Below the pieces are notes generated by a model, which saw nothing but the letters and a program-made list of their open reading frames with translations, made no database searches and was not told the origin of the DNA. A DNA stretch of 64,000 bases from Melitaea cinxia. Lineage: Eukaryota > Arthropoda > Insecta > Lepidoptera > Nymphalidae. Below, in pieces: positions 36,401-47,401 of this stretch (within the stretch, counting starts at the first letter, position 1; each line of letters opens with the position of its first letter). A program made the translations under genes and the position numbers. The stretch covers positions 10,650,518 to 10,714,517 of the forward strand of contig NC_059417.1 in assembly GCF_905220565.1 (NCBI RefSeq), given 5' to 3'.

Positions 36401-39026
36401 TGCGTCTGCAATGTCCTGTATGGTACTAAGCTCGTCGCCGCTCAGGGTATGCTCCAGTAACACCGGCTCCGCTGGCCCCACATCCTCGTCTCCAGAGTCA
36501 CTGTCTGTGGAGACAGTCATTGTTAAATAAGGTTACTGGATTTATTTTTAAAATATTACTTTAACCTTATAGATTTGTCCTGGCTTGATAATCTCTGGTT
36601 ACCTATTGTTACTTGTATTATATTTGGTTATTTGTATTCATTGGTTATAAAAGTTTATGTAACAACTCAATGTGCAATTATTTAGACTGCATGACATGTG
36701 TTATTTATGTACTATGACGGCTTAACGTGCTCTCCGAGGCACGGTGGGGAGACCCACAAGGACTGCACAAACACCCAGACCACGGCAAACACCTGTATGG
36801 CCAATACAAATGTTTGTCATGTACGGGGATCGAACCCGCAACCGCAAGCGCAACAGGCACATTCATAGCTGTGACCGTTGCGCCAACGCGGCAGTTTGAG
36901 ACTTACTTAGTAATGGATAATTAAAAGTCTGTAGTGAGACAATACAAAAGTGAGATAAGAATATGCTTAGGTTCATTTATTTATTTATTAATATTTTACA
37001 TTAATATTAACAAGGTTCCACAACCATCTTGGAACTTAAGAAGCCGACCGATGGCGGGATAACCATCCAACTGCTGGCTTTGAAATACACAGGCCGAAGA
37101 CGGGCAGCAGCGTCTTTGGTGCGACAAAGCCAGTACTGCGGTCACCAACCCGCCTGCCCAGCGTGGTGACTATGGGCAAAACACATGAGTTCACGTTATT
37201 TTTGACGTAAACTTGTGGAGGCCTATGTCCAGCAGTGGACTGTATAGGCTGTAATGATGATAATGATGATTAATATTAACTACTCAACTAGACACTCCTA
37301 AAAACTTGTGTCATGCGTACTGGCATATTTTATAACAAATACACGGTCATCTGTTCCTATGGTAAGTAACTTATTGCTTGTGTTATAGGTAACAGCCGAC
37401 TGTTTTTTTGAAGTGAAATTTCTTTAGGCGCATGAGGGTACAATTTTTATGCAATATTTTTGTCGATGGGGCTGGAACGGATATCTAAAGTTTTAGATTT
37501 GTATAAATATAAACGAGACTTAAAAATTAGTTTGCTTAAGAAGCTTTGCTTCTGACATGTGTACTTTGTACGCATGCACTTTTTTTAAAATAAATATACA
37601 TAGAAATAATACATATATAAATATACATAATACAGATAATATAGACTCAGGCGGGAATCGAACCCGCAACCCGCGGAACAGAAAGTAGTGCACTACAAAC
37701 TGTGCAAACAGGCTATGCACGTAAAAACTCCTCTGATTAAAATAAAGGCTGCATAATTACCATCCTGTGCGATAGATATCTCAACGGTGAGTGTTCGACG
37801 TGCTGGAGCGGGAGCAGATGAGACCGGGGGCGGGGCCTGTAGGGCTCCGGGGCCCGACCGAGCACTGTACAGTGGGATAGCTCGGGCTATAGCCACCGCA
37901 CTGGCCAGCACATCACGCTTCCGGCATACCAACTGCAGGGTAATGAGTGTACATTTTAGGGGGAGTAGGACCACCTTTCAAGAAATTTCAAGATTTTAGA
38001 AGAGAAATTAAGCATGAAACATGTATTTTTACTGAGAACATATCTATATAAATATCAAAAATTCCACTTTCTAATGATTAAAATTTAAGAAATAAATAAA
38101 ATATGGCCAAAATGTGTGAATGACTGTATGGAATTGGATAATTCCTTATTTTCTGTACAAAAGAAAAAAAAAGATTAATATAATCACGAGAAGCGTGACC
38201 GCAGTTTGCCAGGTTAGCTAGTTTTTCATAGCACATAAATTATAAAACATGCATCGAGTACACCTAATTAGTTTTACTTACCACAACAAACTCATCGCCA
38301 GTCGACCGTACAGCATTCCTGATAAGCTTAGATAGGGCATGAGAACGGGATGGGGCAGCATGTCGAGACCGACGGGGCGATAGCACTCCAAGAGCAACTC
38401 CACGGGGCCACAGCTCGCAGATTTCTCCTGGAGATGCTACACTTAAACCTCTACGCCATGTCTGTTGACAGTGAAAATGTTTCATTGATGCATCTAAGAA
38501 GTTAAGAAAAAATGAGATAACGTTGTTGATATTCTTTCTTCTCTTGTATATGAGAGTATATTTTGGAATTAATTCTCAATCATTTGGAATTTATCTCTCA
38601 ATGCCTTTTTTAAGGACTAAGAGCAAGATCAACTTACAATGATTAATAAAAGACTAAATAGCATCTAAGCTATATTTAAACATAAAACTTTCCAGTATTT
38701 ATATGTTCTACATACTGAGTTTATAGCTACGCCCAGCGTGGTGACTATTTTTGATGAAAACTTGTGGAGGCCTATGTCCAACTGTGGACTGCGATAGACT
38801 GAAGTGATGACCCACTGAGTTATTGTGTATAATCCAATGGTTTTTCTTTTATATTCAGTGTAATACTAACCTCTTCAGTAACTTTAGGCTCGAGCTTGCA
38901 CCTGACATCTTGCCAGCTAAGTGCAGACAAATGGGAACCCTGTCCTACGAACAGAACAGGTTTCTGTTCGGGATCGGAAGCACTCAGCCCCCATTTGAAC
39001 TTAATGCTTATTGGTGCCGTCGACAT
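30462..39026 (-). CDS. Probable leucine aminopeptidase, NPEPL1 type (M17 family)
   Basis: M17 aminopeptidases remove N-terminal residues from peptides in the cytosol using two metal ions. Eleven coding exons: 38871-39026, 38282-38461, 37761-37932, 36335-36504, 35364-35591, 35019-35164, 34700-34764, 34001-34092, 33014-33190, 31262-31372 and 30462-30560. All borders are GT/AG and the frame closes at 531 residues, near human NPEPL1 (about 523). Metal and catalytic residues are present: 'WVGKGIVYDTGGLSIK' (two Lys, one Asp), 'MKGDCGGAAAVLGAF' (Asp) and 'NNTDAEGRLVL' (Asp, Glu, Arg). 'ADMKNSVA', 'HVDMAAP' and 'GERATGYGVALL' complete the fold. The start is the first ATG after an acceptor at 39032, aligned with the human start, so a 5' UTR exon lies further right. 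A LINE sits in the second-last intron. Nothing indicates loss of function. Confidence 0.93.
30570..30765 (-). repeat. tRNA-derived SINE (family E) in the last NPEPL1 intron
   Basis: Contains 'tcgcagttgtctgttcctaa', 'acagacgcgggcgggaatcg' and 'cagggtcaccgcaaactgct'. It lies within 15 bp of the acceptor of the last NPEPL1 exon and in the same orientation as the gene. Confidence 0.75.
30905..31260. repeat. Compound (TG)n / (CG)n microsatellite
   Basis: Purine-pyrimidine alternation made mainly of TG, with CG and TA interruptions, runs right up to the donor of the NPEPL1 exon at 31262. Apparent Cys/Val/Arg-rich frames here are artefacts of the repeat. Confidence 0.9.
31690..32985 (-). mobile_element. 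5'-truncated non-LTR retrotransposon (LINE) with target-site duplication
   Basis: The minus-strand element ends in a poly(A) tract (plus-strand T run 31689-31708). The 7-bp sequence CAAGAGT flanks it on both sides, at 31683-31689 and 32986-32992, consistent with target-primed insertion. It keeps the C-terminal half of one ORF and a short 3' UTR. Confidence 0.88.
31768..32985 (-). pseudogene. LINE reverse transcriptase, N-terminally truncated
   Basis: The open frame of about 405 residues holds RT motifs in order: 'SLDISKAFDRVWHDGLISKL', 'GVPQGSVLSATLFLLHINDL' and 'YADDSTVV'. A thumb and C-terminal region follow, containing 'CSHLWGGS', 'LQSLHHRRRVAGLSVFYRIH' and 'AKEWNSLPASVFPE'. The catalytic Asp pair of YADD is intact and the frame has no stop, so the copy is young. 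The upstream RT fingers, the endonuclease and any ORF1 are missing through 5' truncation, so it cannot move by itself. There is no native start codon. The clade (jockey or CR1 group likely) is not assigned. Confidence 0.88.
33269..33602. repeat. Tandem duplication, period 172 bp
   Basis: 'tagtcaaaatctgaagcagc' starts at 33269 and again at 33441, followed by near-identical sequence to 'ggtaacaatagcgcgccaaa'. The unit is a chimera of repeat B (left) and the first bases of repeat A (right). It lies in the NPEPL1 intron between exons 33014-33190 and 34001-34092. Confidence 0.88.
33600..33875 (-). repeat. Interspersed repeat A copy with internal duplication
   Basis: Matches the reverse complement of 5666-6010. 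The block 'ggctttttaagttcaa' through 'tggtagtggaactgtgtta' is present twice in succession (33747 and 33797). Confidence 0.75.
34375..34530 (-). repeat. Old copy of repeat B
   Basis: 'gttgatggtaagcgggtatc' corresponds to the reversed 3' part of repeat B and 'gtgatgttccaggaggtcat' to the middle. It is strongly diverged. Confidence 0.45.
36035..36318 (-). repeat. Interspersed repeat B, full copy in an NPEPL1 intron
   Basis: Starts (plus strand) with a T run and 'atacaactaggtcggcaaac' and ends 'cctgctgtgccctaccgcag'. It is nearly complete and ends about 15 bp from the donor of the exon 36335-36504. Confidence 0.8.
36716..36895 (-). repeat. tRNA-derived SINE (family D) with family C-like 3' part
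   Basis: Plus-strand 'ggcttaacgtgctctccgag' and 'gcacggtggggagac' correspond to the reversed family C body. 'ggggatcgaacccgcaaccg' and 'gttgcgccaacgcggc' are the reversed family D head. The unit looks chimeric. Confidence 0.7.
37010..37275 (+). repeat. Interspersed repeat A, 5'-truncated
   Basis: Begins inside the unit at 'caaggttccacaaccatctt' and runs to 'cagcagtggactgtataggc' with a GAT-like tail. Confidence 0.75.
37335..37720 (-). repeat. tRNA-derived SINE (family E) split by an insertion
   Basis: The family E body 'ggtaagtaacttattgcttg' is separated from the head 'gggaatcgaacccgcaaccc' by about 175 bp that other copies lack (37400-37575). The inserted stretch contains 'gaagtgaaatttct' and 'cttaagaagctttgcttctg', resembling the segment at 3140-3340. 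Confidence 0.7.
38727..38810 (+). repeat. 3' fragment of repeat A
   Basis: 'cgcccagcgtggtgactatt' and 'gtccaactgtggactgcgat' match the last part of the repeat A unit. Confidence 0.65.
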
Positions 39027-39117
39027 TCCGACTGTAACAATAAACAAGTTTTAATAATACTAAGTAATGTTTTTTTAAAGCAACTTAGAATGTTTACAAG
39101 GCGCCATGTTTGTATTA

Positions 39118-39310
39118 TAGACTAGCTACGTCACGCGGTTCCATTCGCGTAGTTTAAGATCATGTGGGAGCGTCGAAGTAGCCTGTGTTATTCTGTATCC
39201 TCAGCTATCTTCTTCTTTGTACCAAGTTTAACTACAAACAGTTCAGTAGTATTACAAAATTTCACACTTGTAATAGTAATAGGATGTTATAATATGGAAC
39301 TGTAATTATG
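39118..39310 (+). repeat. LINE 3' fragment (RTE-like), old
   Basis: 'gactagctacgtcacgcggt' followed by 'gtagcctgtgttattctgta' and 'agctatcttcttctttgtac' resembles 58488-58705. Confidence 0.5.
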
Positions 39311-40105
39311 ATGACATCACGTCGTGTTAAAAATACAGAATAAGGAAAGTTTTGTCTGTTTCATAAATGAAAAACAATGATCATATCATTCATCCTTTTT
39401 GTTTGCTTAAGCAATAGGTTATAGGCTATGTAAATTAGGTGGTAAATCTATGAAAAGGCTACATTCAGTTAAAATCAGATTAACCTCATTGAATTAGTAA
39501 AGTATAAGCATACAGAACGTAAATGATTGAGAAGATAAAAATAACTTTAACTTATAGGTATGTCACCTGCAAACTGCACCAAGCTGCGTCGATACGTAAC
39601 TGCATTATTTGCAATTAGATTAATCAACATCGCTTACTTACATAAGACCTTAAACATGTCAATATTCAAAACAAACAAGATATATAACTAAAACCAACCG
39701 CTAACATTCAAATAACTTACCGTACGCTGTTACGCCCGACTTGCAATCTAGTACACGAAAACTTTAAATCGATGCACTGTTTGTATTACACATTGATTTA
39801 GCTTTAGTAGAATATGTTTAATACAAAACTATCACAAAGAAAAAGAAAGTACAACAATAGGCTTTCTTTTGATACAATTTGGATACAATTAACTTGCCAA
39901 ATCATTGTATCCTTTCGTCTTAAGAATGCGTTCGAAATATCGAGAGAATTTTGAAACTTAATTTTGACATGAAATACATTTTAATATTATTAAATTTAGC
40001 TAAAAATTGCTTGATAGTATGTATACCTAAATATTTTTAATATATACTGTTACGTTTGAATTACTTTAAAACTTAAATATTCTTAGCGTTTCTGAACTGA
40101 GATTT
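39311..40105. other. Region upstream of NPEPL1
   Basis: Expected to contain the 5' UTR exon and promoter of NPEPL1. No unambiguous donor, TATA or initiator site could be picked by eye. Confidence 0.35.
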
Positions 40106-40133
40106 TATACACTCAGCGGCACGGAATCTTGGC

Positions 40134-40849
40134 CAGTGTTGCCGTTTTAGCCATTTTGTGGCTAGATCTAGCGGATTTTCAATGGTTTTAGCCAAAAACC
40201 AATCCATTTTAGCCACCAAAATAAATCTAGCTACTTCTGGCTGCTTTTCAGATTGCTACTGCATACGTATTTATATTACTATAAAAAGTCCACCGACTAA
40301 TACATATCACCATACGGTACCAATACTACCAAACTAAATTACATAGTTAATTTTAGGCAGAACCAATAATGTCCGCATTATGAAGGGGGATTCCCGAATG
40401 AATGTTCATCTTTAACGTTATTTAGGTTCGATCGAATGAAAATGGACCGTACTGCTATTGCTGTTGAGCCTAGTTTGTTTTGCTTAACGTTAATACTACT
40501 CATGTCAAAATGTCAAACGGAGCGCAATGTTGTTATTATTTACGCATACGCATTTTTTTTTAATTAAAGCGTGTGAAACCGCGGGACTCAGCTAGTATAT
40601 TATAGTTAGTAATTCAAAGTAAAGTAAAGCCGTCGTAGTTCTTTTAGGTGTATTTCAAAACGAATTCAAGTTCCAATTAAGCATCAGCATAATTTAGCAT
40701 TGTGCTCCACTGAGTCACATTATGCTCTGTAATTGGAAAACTCACACTTTAGCCACTTCTAGCGGAATTTCGAAAGTGATTTATTTACAAAACTGGCAAC
40801 TTTTTTCTTTGATGTAGCCACAAACTAAATTGTCCTAACGGCAACACTG
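40134..40849. mobile_element. hAT-like nonautonomous element with 8-bp target duplication
   Basis: The ends are 'cagtgttgccgtt' and its reverse complement 'aacggcaacactg'. The 8-bp ATCTTGGC is present at 40126-40133 and 40850-40857. An 8-bp duplication and a CAGTGTTGCC-type end are hallmarks of hAT transposons. The 716-bp body has no transposase frame. Its internal 'tagccactt'-rich ends form weaker sub-terminal repeats. Confidence 0.92.
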
Positions 40850-41135
40850 ATCTTGGCCAAACTTATAACATGCGATAACAAATTTTTAAGTGTGTCTAAC
40901 TTTGTTCTTATTGTATAAGTGGGTAGAAATAATGTTTACGTTATTTTTAAGAGGGTAATTAACTGAGCTGAAGTTCATTTTGGTTTGGGTTCTGAAATTT
41001 AGTTGAATCGTGTCATTTATCCGACGAACTCTACGTTTTGAATTGTGTTCTGGAATTTGCAAGTGTTAAGTTGTCGAAGTTCTTTGGTTTTATTTTGATA
41101 AATAAACATCTAAAGGTGCCTAAGAATCCATAAAA

Positions 41136-42155
41136 ATGCCTTTGTCACCAATTCAGATAGCACAAGCAGTGGCATTAGTCGAACAAGGGATGACCCATCG
41201 TGACGTGGCTACTATCCTTAACGTACCGCGTTCTTCGAATGCAATATGCACTAAAACGGTACCAAGAGACTGACCTCTGCACACGCAGACCAGGTAGTGG
41301 TGGTGTTCGTTGCACGTCAACTCATGACGACCGCTTTATTGTGTTAGAGATTTTAAGAAATCGCTTCCTTACTGCTGTGGACATCCAGCAGCGGCTTCAA
41401 ATCTCTAGGAATGTAAATGTTAGTGAGCGTACGGTGAGAAGACGTATGGAGGAAGTTAATTTAAGGGCAAGAAGACCAGCCCGTGGCCCACAGCTTCTCC
41501 CACAGCATAGAGCAGCTCGACTTCAATTTGCCCGTGAACATGCTAACTGGTCTCATGAACAATGGGCAAGGGTTTTGTTTACGGACGAGTGCAGGATCGC
41601 TTTAAATGCACCTGATGGTCGACAACGTTTGTAGAGAAGGAAAGGTGGATGATATCTGGCGATTACTACCACTCCAACAGTGAGTTTTGGTAGAGGCTCT
41701 AAAATGGTATGGGGTGGCGTTAGTTCTAATAAACGTACAGAATTGGTCATCGTCAATAACGCTCTAACTGCAACGCGATATGTCGAGAATATCGTCCAAG
41801 AACATGTTTTACCCTTTGGAGGGTTTATTGGATATGACCAATTCATTTTATTGCATGATAATGCACGTCCCCGCGTCGCTCATACGTAAATGAGTACCTT
41901 CAAGTGGTTGGTATTCAAAAATTGCAGTAGCCAGCACGCAGTCCCGACTTAAACCTAATAGAGCATATTTAGGATAAGCTAAAAAGAACAATTAAAAAAG
42001 CATCGAACCCACCACAAACTCTTAGCCAGCTTCAAGATGCTGCATTGATTGCCTGGCGCGACTTGTCGCAAGTGGACATCAAAAATGTCATCCAAAGCAT
42101 GCCATACCGAATGCAGGCGGTCATAAGAGCTAGAGGAGGAAACACTCAATATTAA
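41136..42155 (+). pseudogene. Tc1-type (DD34E) transposase, inactivated
   Basis: The start codon at 41136 opens 'MPLSPIQIAQAVALVEQGMT', a paired-type helix-turn-helix. A frameshift near 41235-41245 moves the reading to another phase for the second DNA-binding part ('CTRRPGSGG') and the first catalytic block ('RVLFTDECRIALNAPDGR'). A stop codon at 41632 and further shifts follow. The second Asp lies in 'LLHDNARPRVAHT', and the Glu comes 34 residues later in a third phase, where a Trp codon has become a stop. All three catalytic positions are still visible, so the copy is dead but moderately young. Confidence 0.9.
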
Positions 42156-42714
42156 AAAGCTCACCAAAGATCAAACAGTTCAAACAGTTTTTAATTACTA
42201 GTACTCAAAACTGCAGTGTTTAATTTTGTGTAAATGTAATTTTGCGTTTAAACTTCATTATAAACTTTAAAAAAACATAATTTATGTTTAAAAATGATTA
42301 AAAACGTTAATTGGACGAACAACCATCAAAATTGGCTTAAATTTGCAGTGTAAACTGAAAAAAATTAAAGTTATCACAAATTTTATACTTGGCCAAGTTT
42401 CCGTGCCGGTGAGTGTATTATTTTAAAAACGCGGCATTTTTTTATTTTACAAATAATATGTGAAGTCATTTTTACTTCTAAAATTTTAATTTCAGACATA
42501 AATGTTTTTTTGTCTACTTACCTAACTTATGATTATTAGTACTTTAGCTTATGGCACATTATTTTAGGCCAATTTGTTGAGAAATTGTGCAAAAGGCGTA
42601 TTTGTTTGAAATTTGCATGCAAGATAGAAAAAATATATAGCTTAAATTACCTTTACTAAAAGTAACTTAACTTTTTAATGTTTTAATAACTGTTTATTTA
42701 GAATACAATAAGTT

Positions 42715-42885
42715 TTAAGCTTTCATATTCGGTTTATAAGTTCGCGCCAAAGATTCCGGTGTTCCGCAATCCTCCTCCAGCCAGCCCCACCGGCAATAGC
42801 CGGGAAGGCGAGAAAAATGTGACTGCCGGGAACTAAGGACCGAAATTTCGCCTCTTACGACATCCAGATGAAGAGAGGGATTTTT
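42715..42885. repeat. Diverged repeat A-related segment
   Basis: 'gtttataagttcgcgccaaa' and 'gcctcttacgacatcc' resemble repeat A. Between them 'ccagccccaccggcaatagc' is different, so this may be a related but separate family. Confidence 0.4.
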
Positions 42886-43241
42886 AAAAAGTATAATTTG
42901 TAAAAAGAAATAAAAAATTGTCAGTAGTAAAATTGTTAGTAATTTATTTTAATATAGTTTTAATTACATTAAAAATTGGAATCACGATTAAAAATACAAA
43001 CATTATTACATAATGTCAAAATAACTATATATATAATAACAATGCACCACTTAATATATACAGAACAAAAACTATAATTATTAAGTACTTCTAAAAAAAC
43101 CCAAATTACATTAAAAGAACTCATTCTTCCTAACAGCGTTTTAAATGTAACAAACAAGGCCCAAAAATAAATAACATCTTAAAATATCATAGCTACAAAA
43201 AAAAAGCTATTCGAACCTTCGGACAACTTTTATTTATTTAT

Positions 43242-43538
43242 TTAGGGGCCACCCATAAATTACGTCACATCTTGGGGGAACCCCTCCCCACCCCCTTTCA
43301 CCACGAAGTGTGAAAAGGGGTGGGGAGGGGTCCAAAATTTTGTCATTTTAATTAAAAAAGAAATAAAAATAAGATTGAAGCTGGTGTTTTAATTTAGTAA
43401 ATAATACTTTTAAGGTGTAAAATTGCAAAATATGTGACGTCACACTAGGTAAGGGTCTCATAAGTGTGGCTGTCTATGACAAGGGCGGTACGGCCAAAAG
43501 TCGTGAATTTGTGTGACGTAATTTATGGATGGGCCCAT
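43242..43538. mobile_element. MITE with ~25-bp terminal inverted repeats
   Basis: The left end reads 'ggggccacccataaattacg' then 'tcac'. The right end reads 'gtgacgtaatttatggatgg' then 'gccc', its near reverse complement. A second inverted pair lies inside, 'acccctccccaccccctttc' against 'gaaaaggggtggggaggggt'. Ends of this type occur in many insect genomes, by recall. Confidence 0.85.
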
Positions 43539-43539
43539 A

Positions 43540-45140
43540 TTTTCTTAAACATATTAGCACGATAGTTTAAAGATTTAGTTTTACGTTGTACTAATTCAAA
43601 ATTAAGACATTACTCACAAAAAAAAAAATTGAATTTTTTATTATACTTTACGTTTAACTCCTCTGTGGTTGCTGATAAAATTTTTGTTGCTGAAAAATAC
43701 TGAACCACACAATTTACGTAGTCTTGACATCTGAGTACAAAATGACGCCTAAACAAGATGTCACCAGTACTGTTTCTGTCTTAACTTGCCAATAGAATCG
43801 TAAAAATAAATTCCCAAAATATGACAGAAATGACAATTCACATATTTTAAAAATTAGTAAAACATGTCACACATAGTATAATAATGATAGATTTTTACTT
43901 TATTTATTTGCAGTTTACTTTTAAATAATTTGTCATTAAATTAATCTGTTCGGTGTTTGTACATTACTGGCATAAAATACGGTTTTAAGTTCTTAAATTA
44001 TTAAATTTTTAATTTCAATAGAACCTCTAACAACCTTATACAGATTACATCAACTAGCCATCCTAGACATCACTAGCCACAATTTTATACTAATTTAGGA
44101 AGTTTAAAAGAAACATTTGCAAAAAGGTTACGTTTTTTGAAAAATAACATACAAAGTGTAATTTTAATTACATTAAAATCTTGGAATGCTAATGGATAAG
44201 CGATTTGAAAAAACGTTATTATTTTTATTTTAAGATTATTAAAAAATGCTTTAGATGGTAACATCGAGTTATATTTTGAGACATAGTCATCTAAATAATA
44301 AATAAATTAAATGAAGGTATGATTAAGGTATGAATAATATAATATTAGAATAAATAACAAGACAGATATTTTATACTTGGCATTTTTGATACGACAATTA
44401 GGTCGTGTTAACATCATTACGTGATACAATTATTAAAGCCGTTGCCAAAATCTATTTCACGGTAACTGTACCTTTTGCAGGACAAAAGGCATTATTCCAG
44501 ATTAAACATTATGCCATTTTTTTTAAAGATCTACGCATTTGTAAATGTAATAATTTTTTTAATAAAAATAAATGACTTAGGTAAAACTCAGAGGCGCCAT
44601 CCAAAGCACTTTTCCATAATAACAATATATTCATATAATCTAATTGAACATTTCTTATTATTTCTATAGTAAACGTGCTGAACTTCAATAGATAGTAGGC
44701 CCACGGCAGCGTAAAAATGCGTATTCATTAAATTACAAAATACACCTATTAATCAATATAATTGAAGTTTTTATACAGATTGATACAAGCAAGAGGCATC
44801 AAATTCAGCCAACTTTACATGCTAAGCTATATACAAACAACTTAGTCAAATGAAAGCAGTAATTTAGACACAATTTGGGATCACTATTTAACTTAAATTA
44901 CATCTGACTGGTGTTTTGTTTAATGTCATGCTTCTCGTTTGCATCTATCCTCTATATCTCGTAACTCCATACACACAGATAACAATAAATTTACATATAA
45001 AACAATATTATTGTCAATTTATTTAATATGACATTTTAACGGTTACCCACCGTTTACAAACCGAAAACCCGTATTAAAGGAACGAAAATAATTCTCTACT
45101 AATATTAATGTCTTGTTAAATTATATTACAGATATGGGAA
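43540..45140. other. Gene desert, nothing recognised
   Basis: AT-rich DNA without recognised exons or repeats. Confidence 0.45.
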
Positions 45141-45147
45141 AATATTC

Positions 45148-45206
45148 TAACGACTTTTATAGGAAAACATAACGACTTTTATAGGAAAACATAACGACTT
45201 TTATAG
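45148..45206. repeat. Tandem repeat of 22 bp, about 2.7 copies
   Basis: 'taacgacttttataggaaaa' plus 'ca' is repeated exactly before decaying at 45206. Confidence 0.9.
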
Positions 45207-45209
45207 ATA

Positions 45210-47395
45210 TATGTTTAAAAACAAGTTCCTATATTGAATAACGGTTCGTTTTGCTACCAACAAATTCGAATGATCGTCATTGAACAAAACGAATGGTTTT
45301 CTGTAATTAGGAACCGAGTTTGATATATTTCATTATGATTTATATTTCATTGAGACGTTTTTTAAACATAATGTTTTAGATTACATATTTTTATGTACAT
45401 ATATGTTTTATATTCACTTAAATTTTGTTTAAGATTATTCTTCTAAACAATTCAACTATACTATTTTCTTGACCACAAATTTATTTACATAATATAACGT
45501 TTAAAGACTTTTGAAAATATGTTTTTATCATTGAAAATTTATCAATTTTATGTATCTTTTAAAAATAGACTTATTTATAAAGTAGTCAAACTAAGAATAG
45601 GAACGTCATGACCTCGAACTCGAAATATATACTTGAAAAGTACGGTTAGTAAAAAAAAAAATTAAATTCATATTTTATTATTAAAAATATTTATATATTA
45701 GTTTTATATTTGAATTATCTTACTCATATGATCATACTGCGCATTTTTTTTTGGTATATTGACGTTAATTTTTTTAAAAGAGTACCAAGAACTTTTTTCT
45801 TCGACTTTTTTCCCTCTCGGCTAACACTAGGGACTGATGTCTGTCCGAGATACTAGAGAGCTTTCAATGATTTCTAGAGGTTAACTAGTAGTAACTAGCG
45901 GTAGCTGGATAGTATCGGGTACATTACTAAAGATTGTGATGTGCTTAATGTTAAAAAGTAGCCATTTTTGTATTGTCATTTTGCTACCATGACATATTGA
46001 TTTCAAATGTATTTTTTTTTTTTCGATATTCGTTAAGTGTGTGTATCACTTTATGGCGAAATAAACATTATCATTTAATTTCATAGAATTGTCAACAAAA
46101 TATTATTATTTTTATCTATATATATATTTTTTATTCGTTCCTGCTAATTCTACTTAACCGATTTATAACAGTAGCTATGTCGTCACAAATAGGAGCAAGG
46201 TCATTCATATCCTTAAATTTAATCGGATAGTAATTGCAGTATTAAAAAAAATCTAATTTATTTATAACATACTAAACCAAATGAAAAATACTGGCAGCTT
46301 AGAAGTCAATACAAACTTCACAGTTGAGTCATTAGAAGAACAATCTTTGATATATCTTTAATTGAAATAATACATCTTTCTTTGCATGTATCACTTTTTT
46401 CGTAATGTTTCTTTGCGGTGTACAATAAAGAGTATTTATTATTATTATTACTTCATTATACAAAACAAAATTGTACTTTAAAATGTGACTAAATTATACA
46501 TAAGCGTTATCCCTAATATACAACTAATGATATAGCTATGTACAAAACTCCTACCTACAAGCTAGTAACAACATCGATAGAGAATACATAGAGAAGTATC
46601 GTAGACAACGAAATATCGCTACAGAGCATTTATTTGAAAAACAAAAATCAATTATCTTTTTTTTTAAAGAACATTTGTGCGAAACTAAAGAAACAATGCC
46701 AAATTAAAGAATACACATTTCAAGTCATAAAAAACGGTCTATCACCTAAATTTTAATTATTAAAAAAGTATTTTAATTCCTTTTGCCGCATATTGTAGAC
46801 CATAATATTACACCGATAATCTTAAAAATATTTACAAAAATTGTATTTTTAATAAAAATCTGACAGTTTAAGATATTGTCTTTTAAGTTAACTTTAATAT
46901 TTAAACATAAATTTTATCAAGAGAATCAGCCAACAAAAAAAAAAAAAAACAAATAATTTACTGCCACATCTAGTTTCCAAACTCACAATAGAGGTATCTT
47001 TAGCAATATTTCGTTGTACTTCAAAGCCTTATATCCAAAGACGAACCTAAATAAATAGAGATAAAAGTCTAAAATACTTTAACAAGTCGCCACACCAAGC
47101 TCTGATATCAAACAGTTTTGTGCATCCAACATCAACGTGCTAATAACATTCCGTATAACGATTAAGTAAAATTAATTATTTACACAGATGATTAAGTAAC
47201 ACAGATTTAATAAATAATATAATATGTTATGTAAAAAAAATAATGTTATATATAAAAAAAACAATACTATAAGTGTCGTATTTACCGTTATAAGTTACAA
47301 TAATAACTTAAGTATGTAAAATAATATATAAATGTAAAAGATTTTCTTTAAAATAATCAAAATTATAATTAAAAAGTAACTAACACTATATATAT
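45210..47395. other. Gene desert with LINE-tail scraps
   Basis: No exon was recognised. 'cactttatggcgaaataaac' (46050) matches a phrase at 6068, and 'ggtgtacaataaagagtatt' (46420) matches the family at 56430. Both are probably 3' ends of old LINEs. Confidence 0.45.
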
Positions 47396-47401
47396 AAGGT
47401 C

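Larger units (their letters stand above)
40110..42415 (+). mobile_element. Tc1-type DNA transposon with TA target duplication
   Basis: The left end 'cactcagcggcacggaatct' and the reverse complement of the right end 'cactcaccggcacggaaact' are matching terminal inverted repeats. TA is present immediately outside both ends (40108-40109 and 42416-42417). The element holds one decayed transposase frame. Its left inverted repeat has been cut by a hAT-like element at 40134-40849. Without that insertion it is about 1.58 kb, the usual length of a Tc1 element. Confidence 0.93.
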
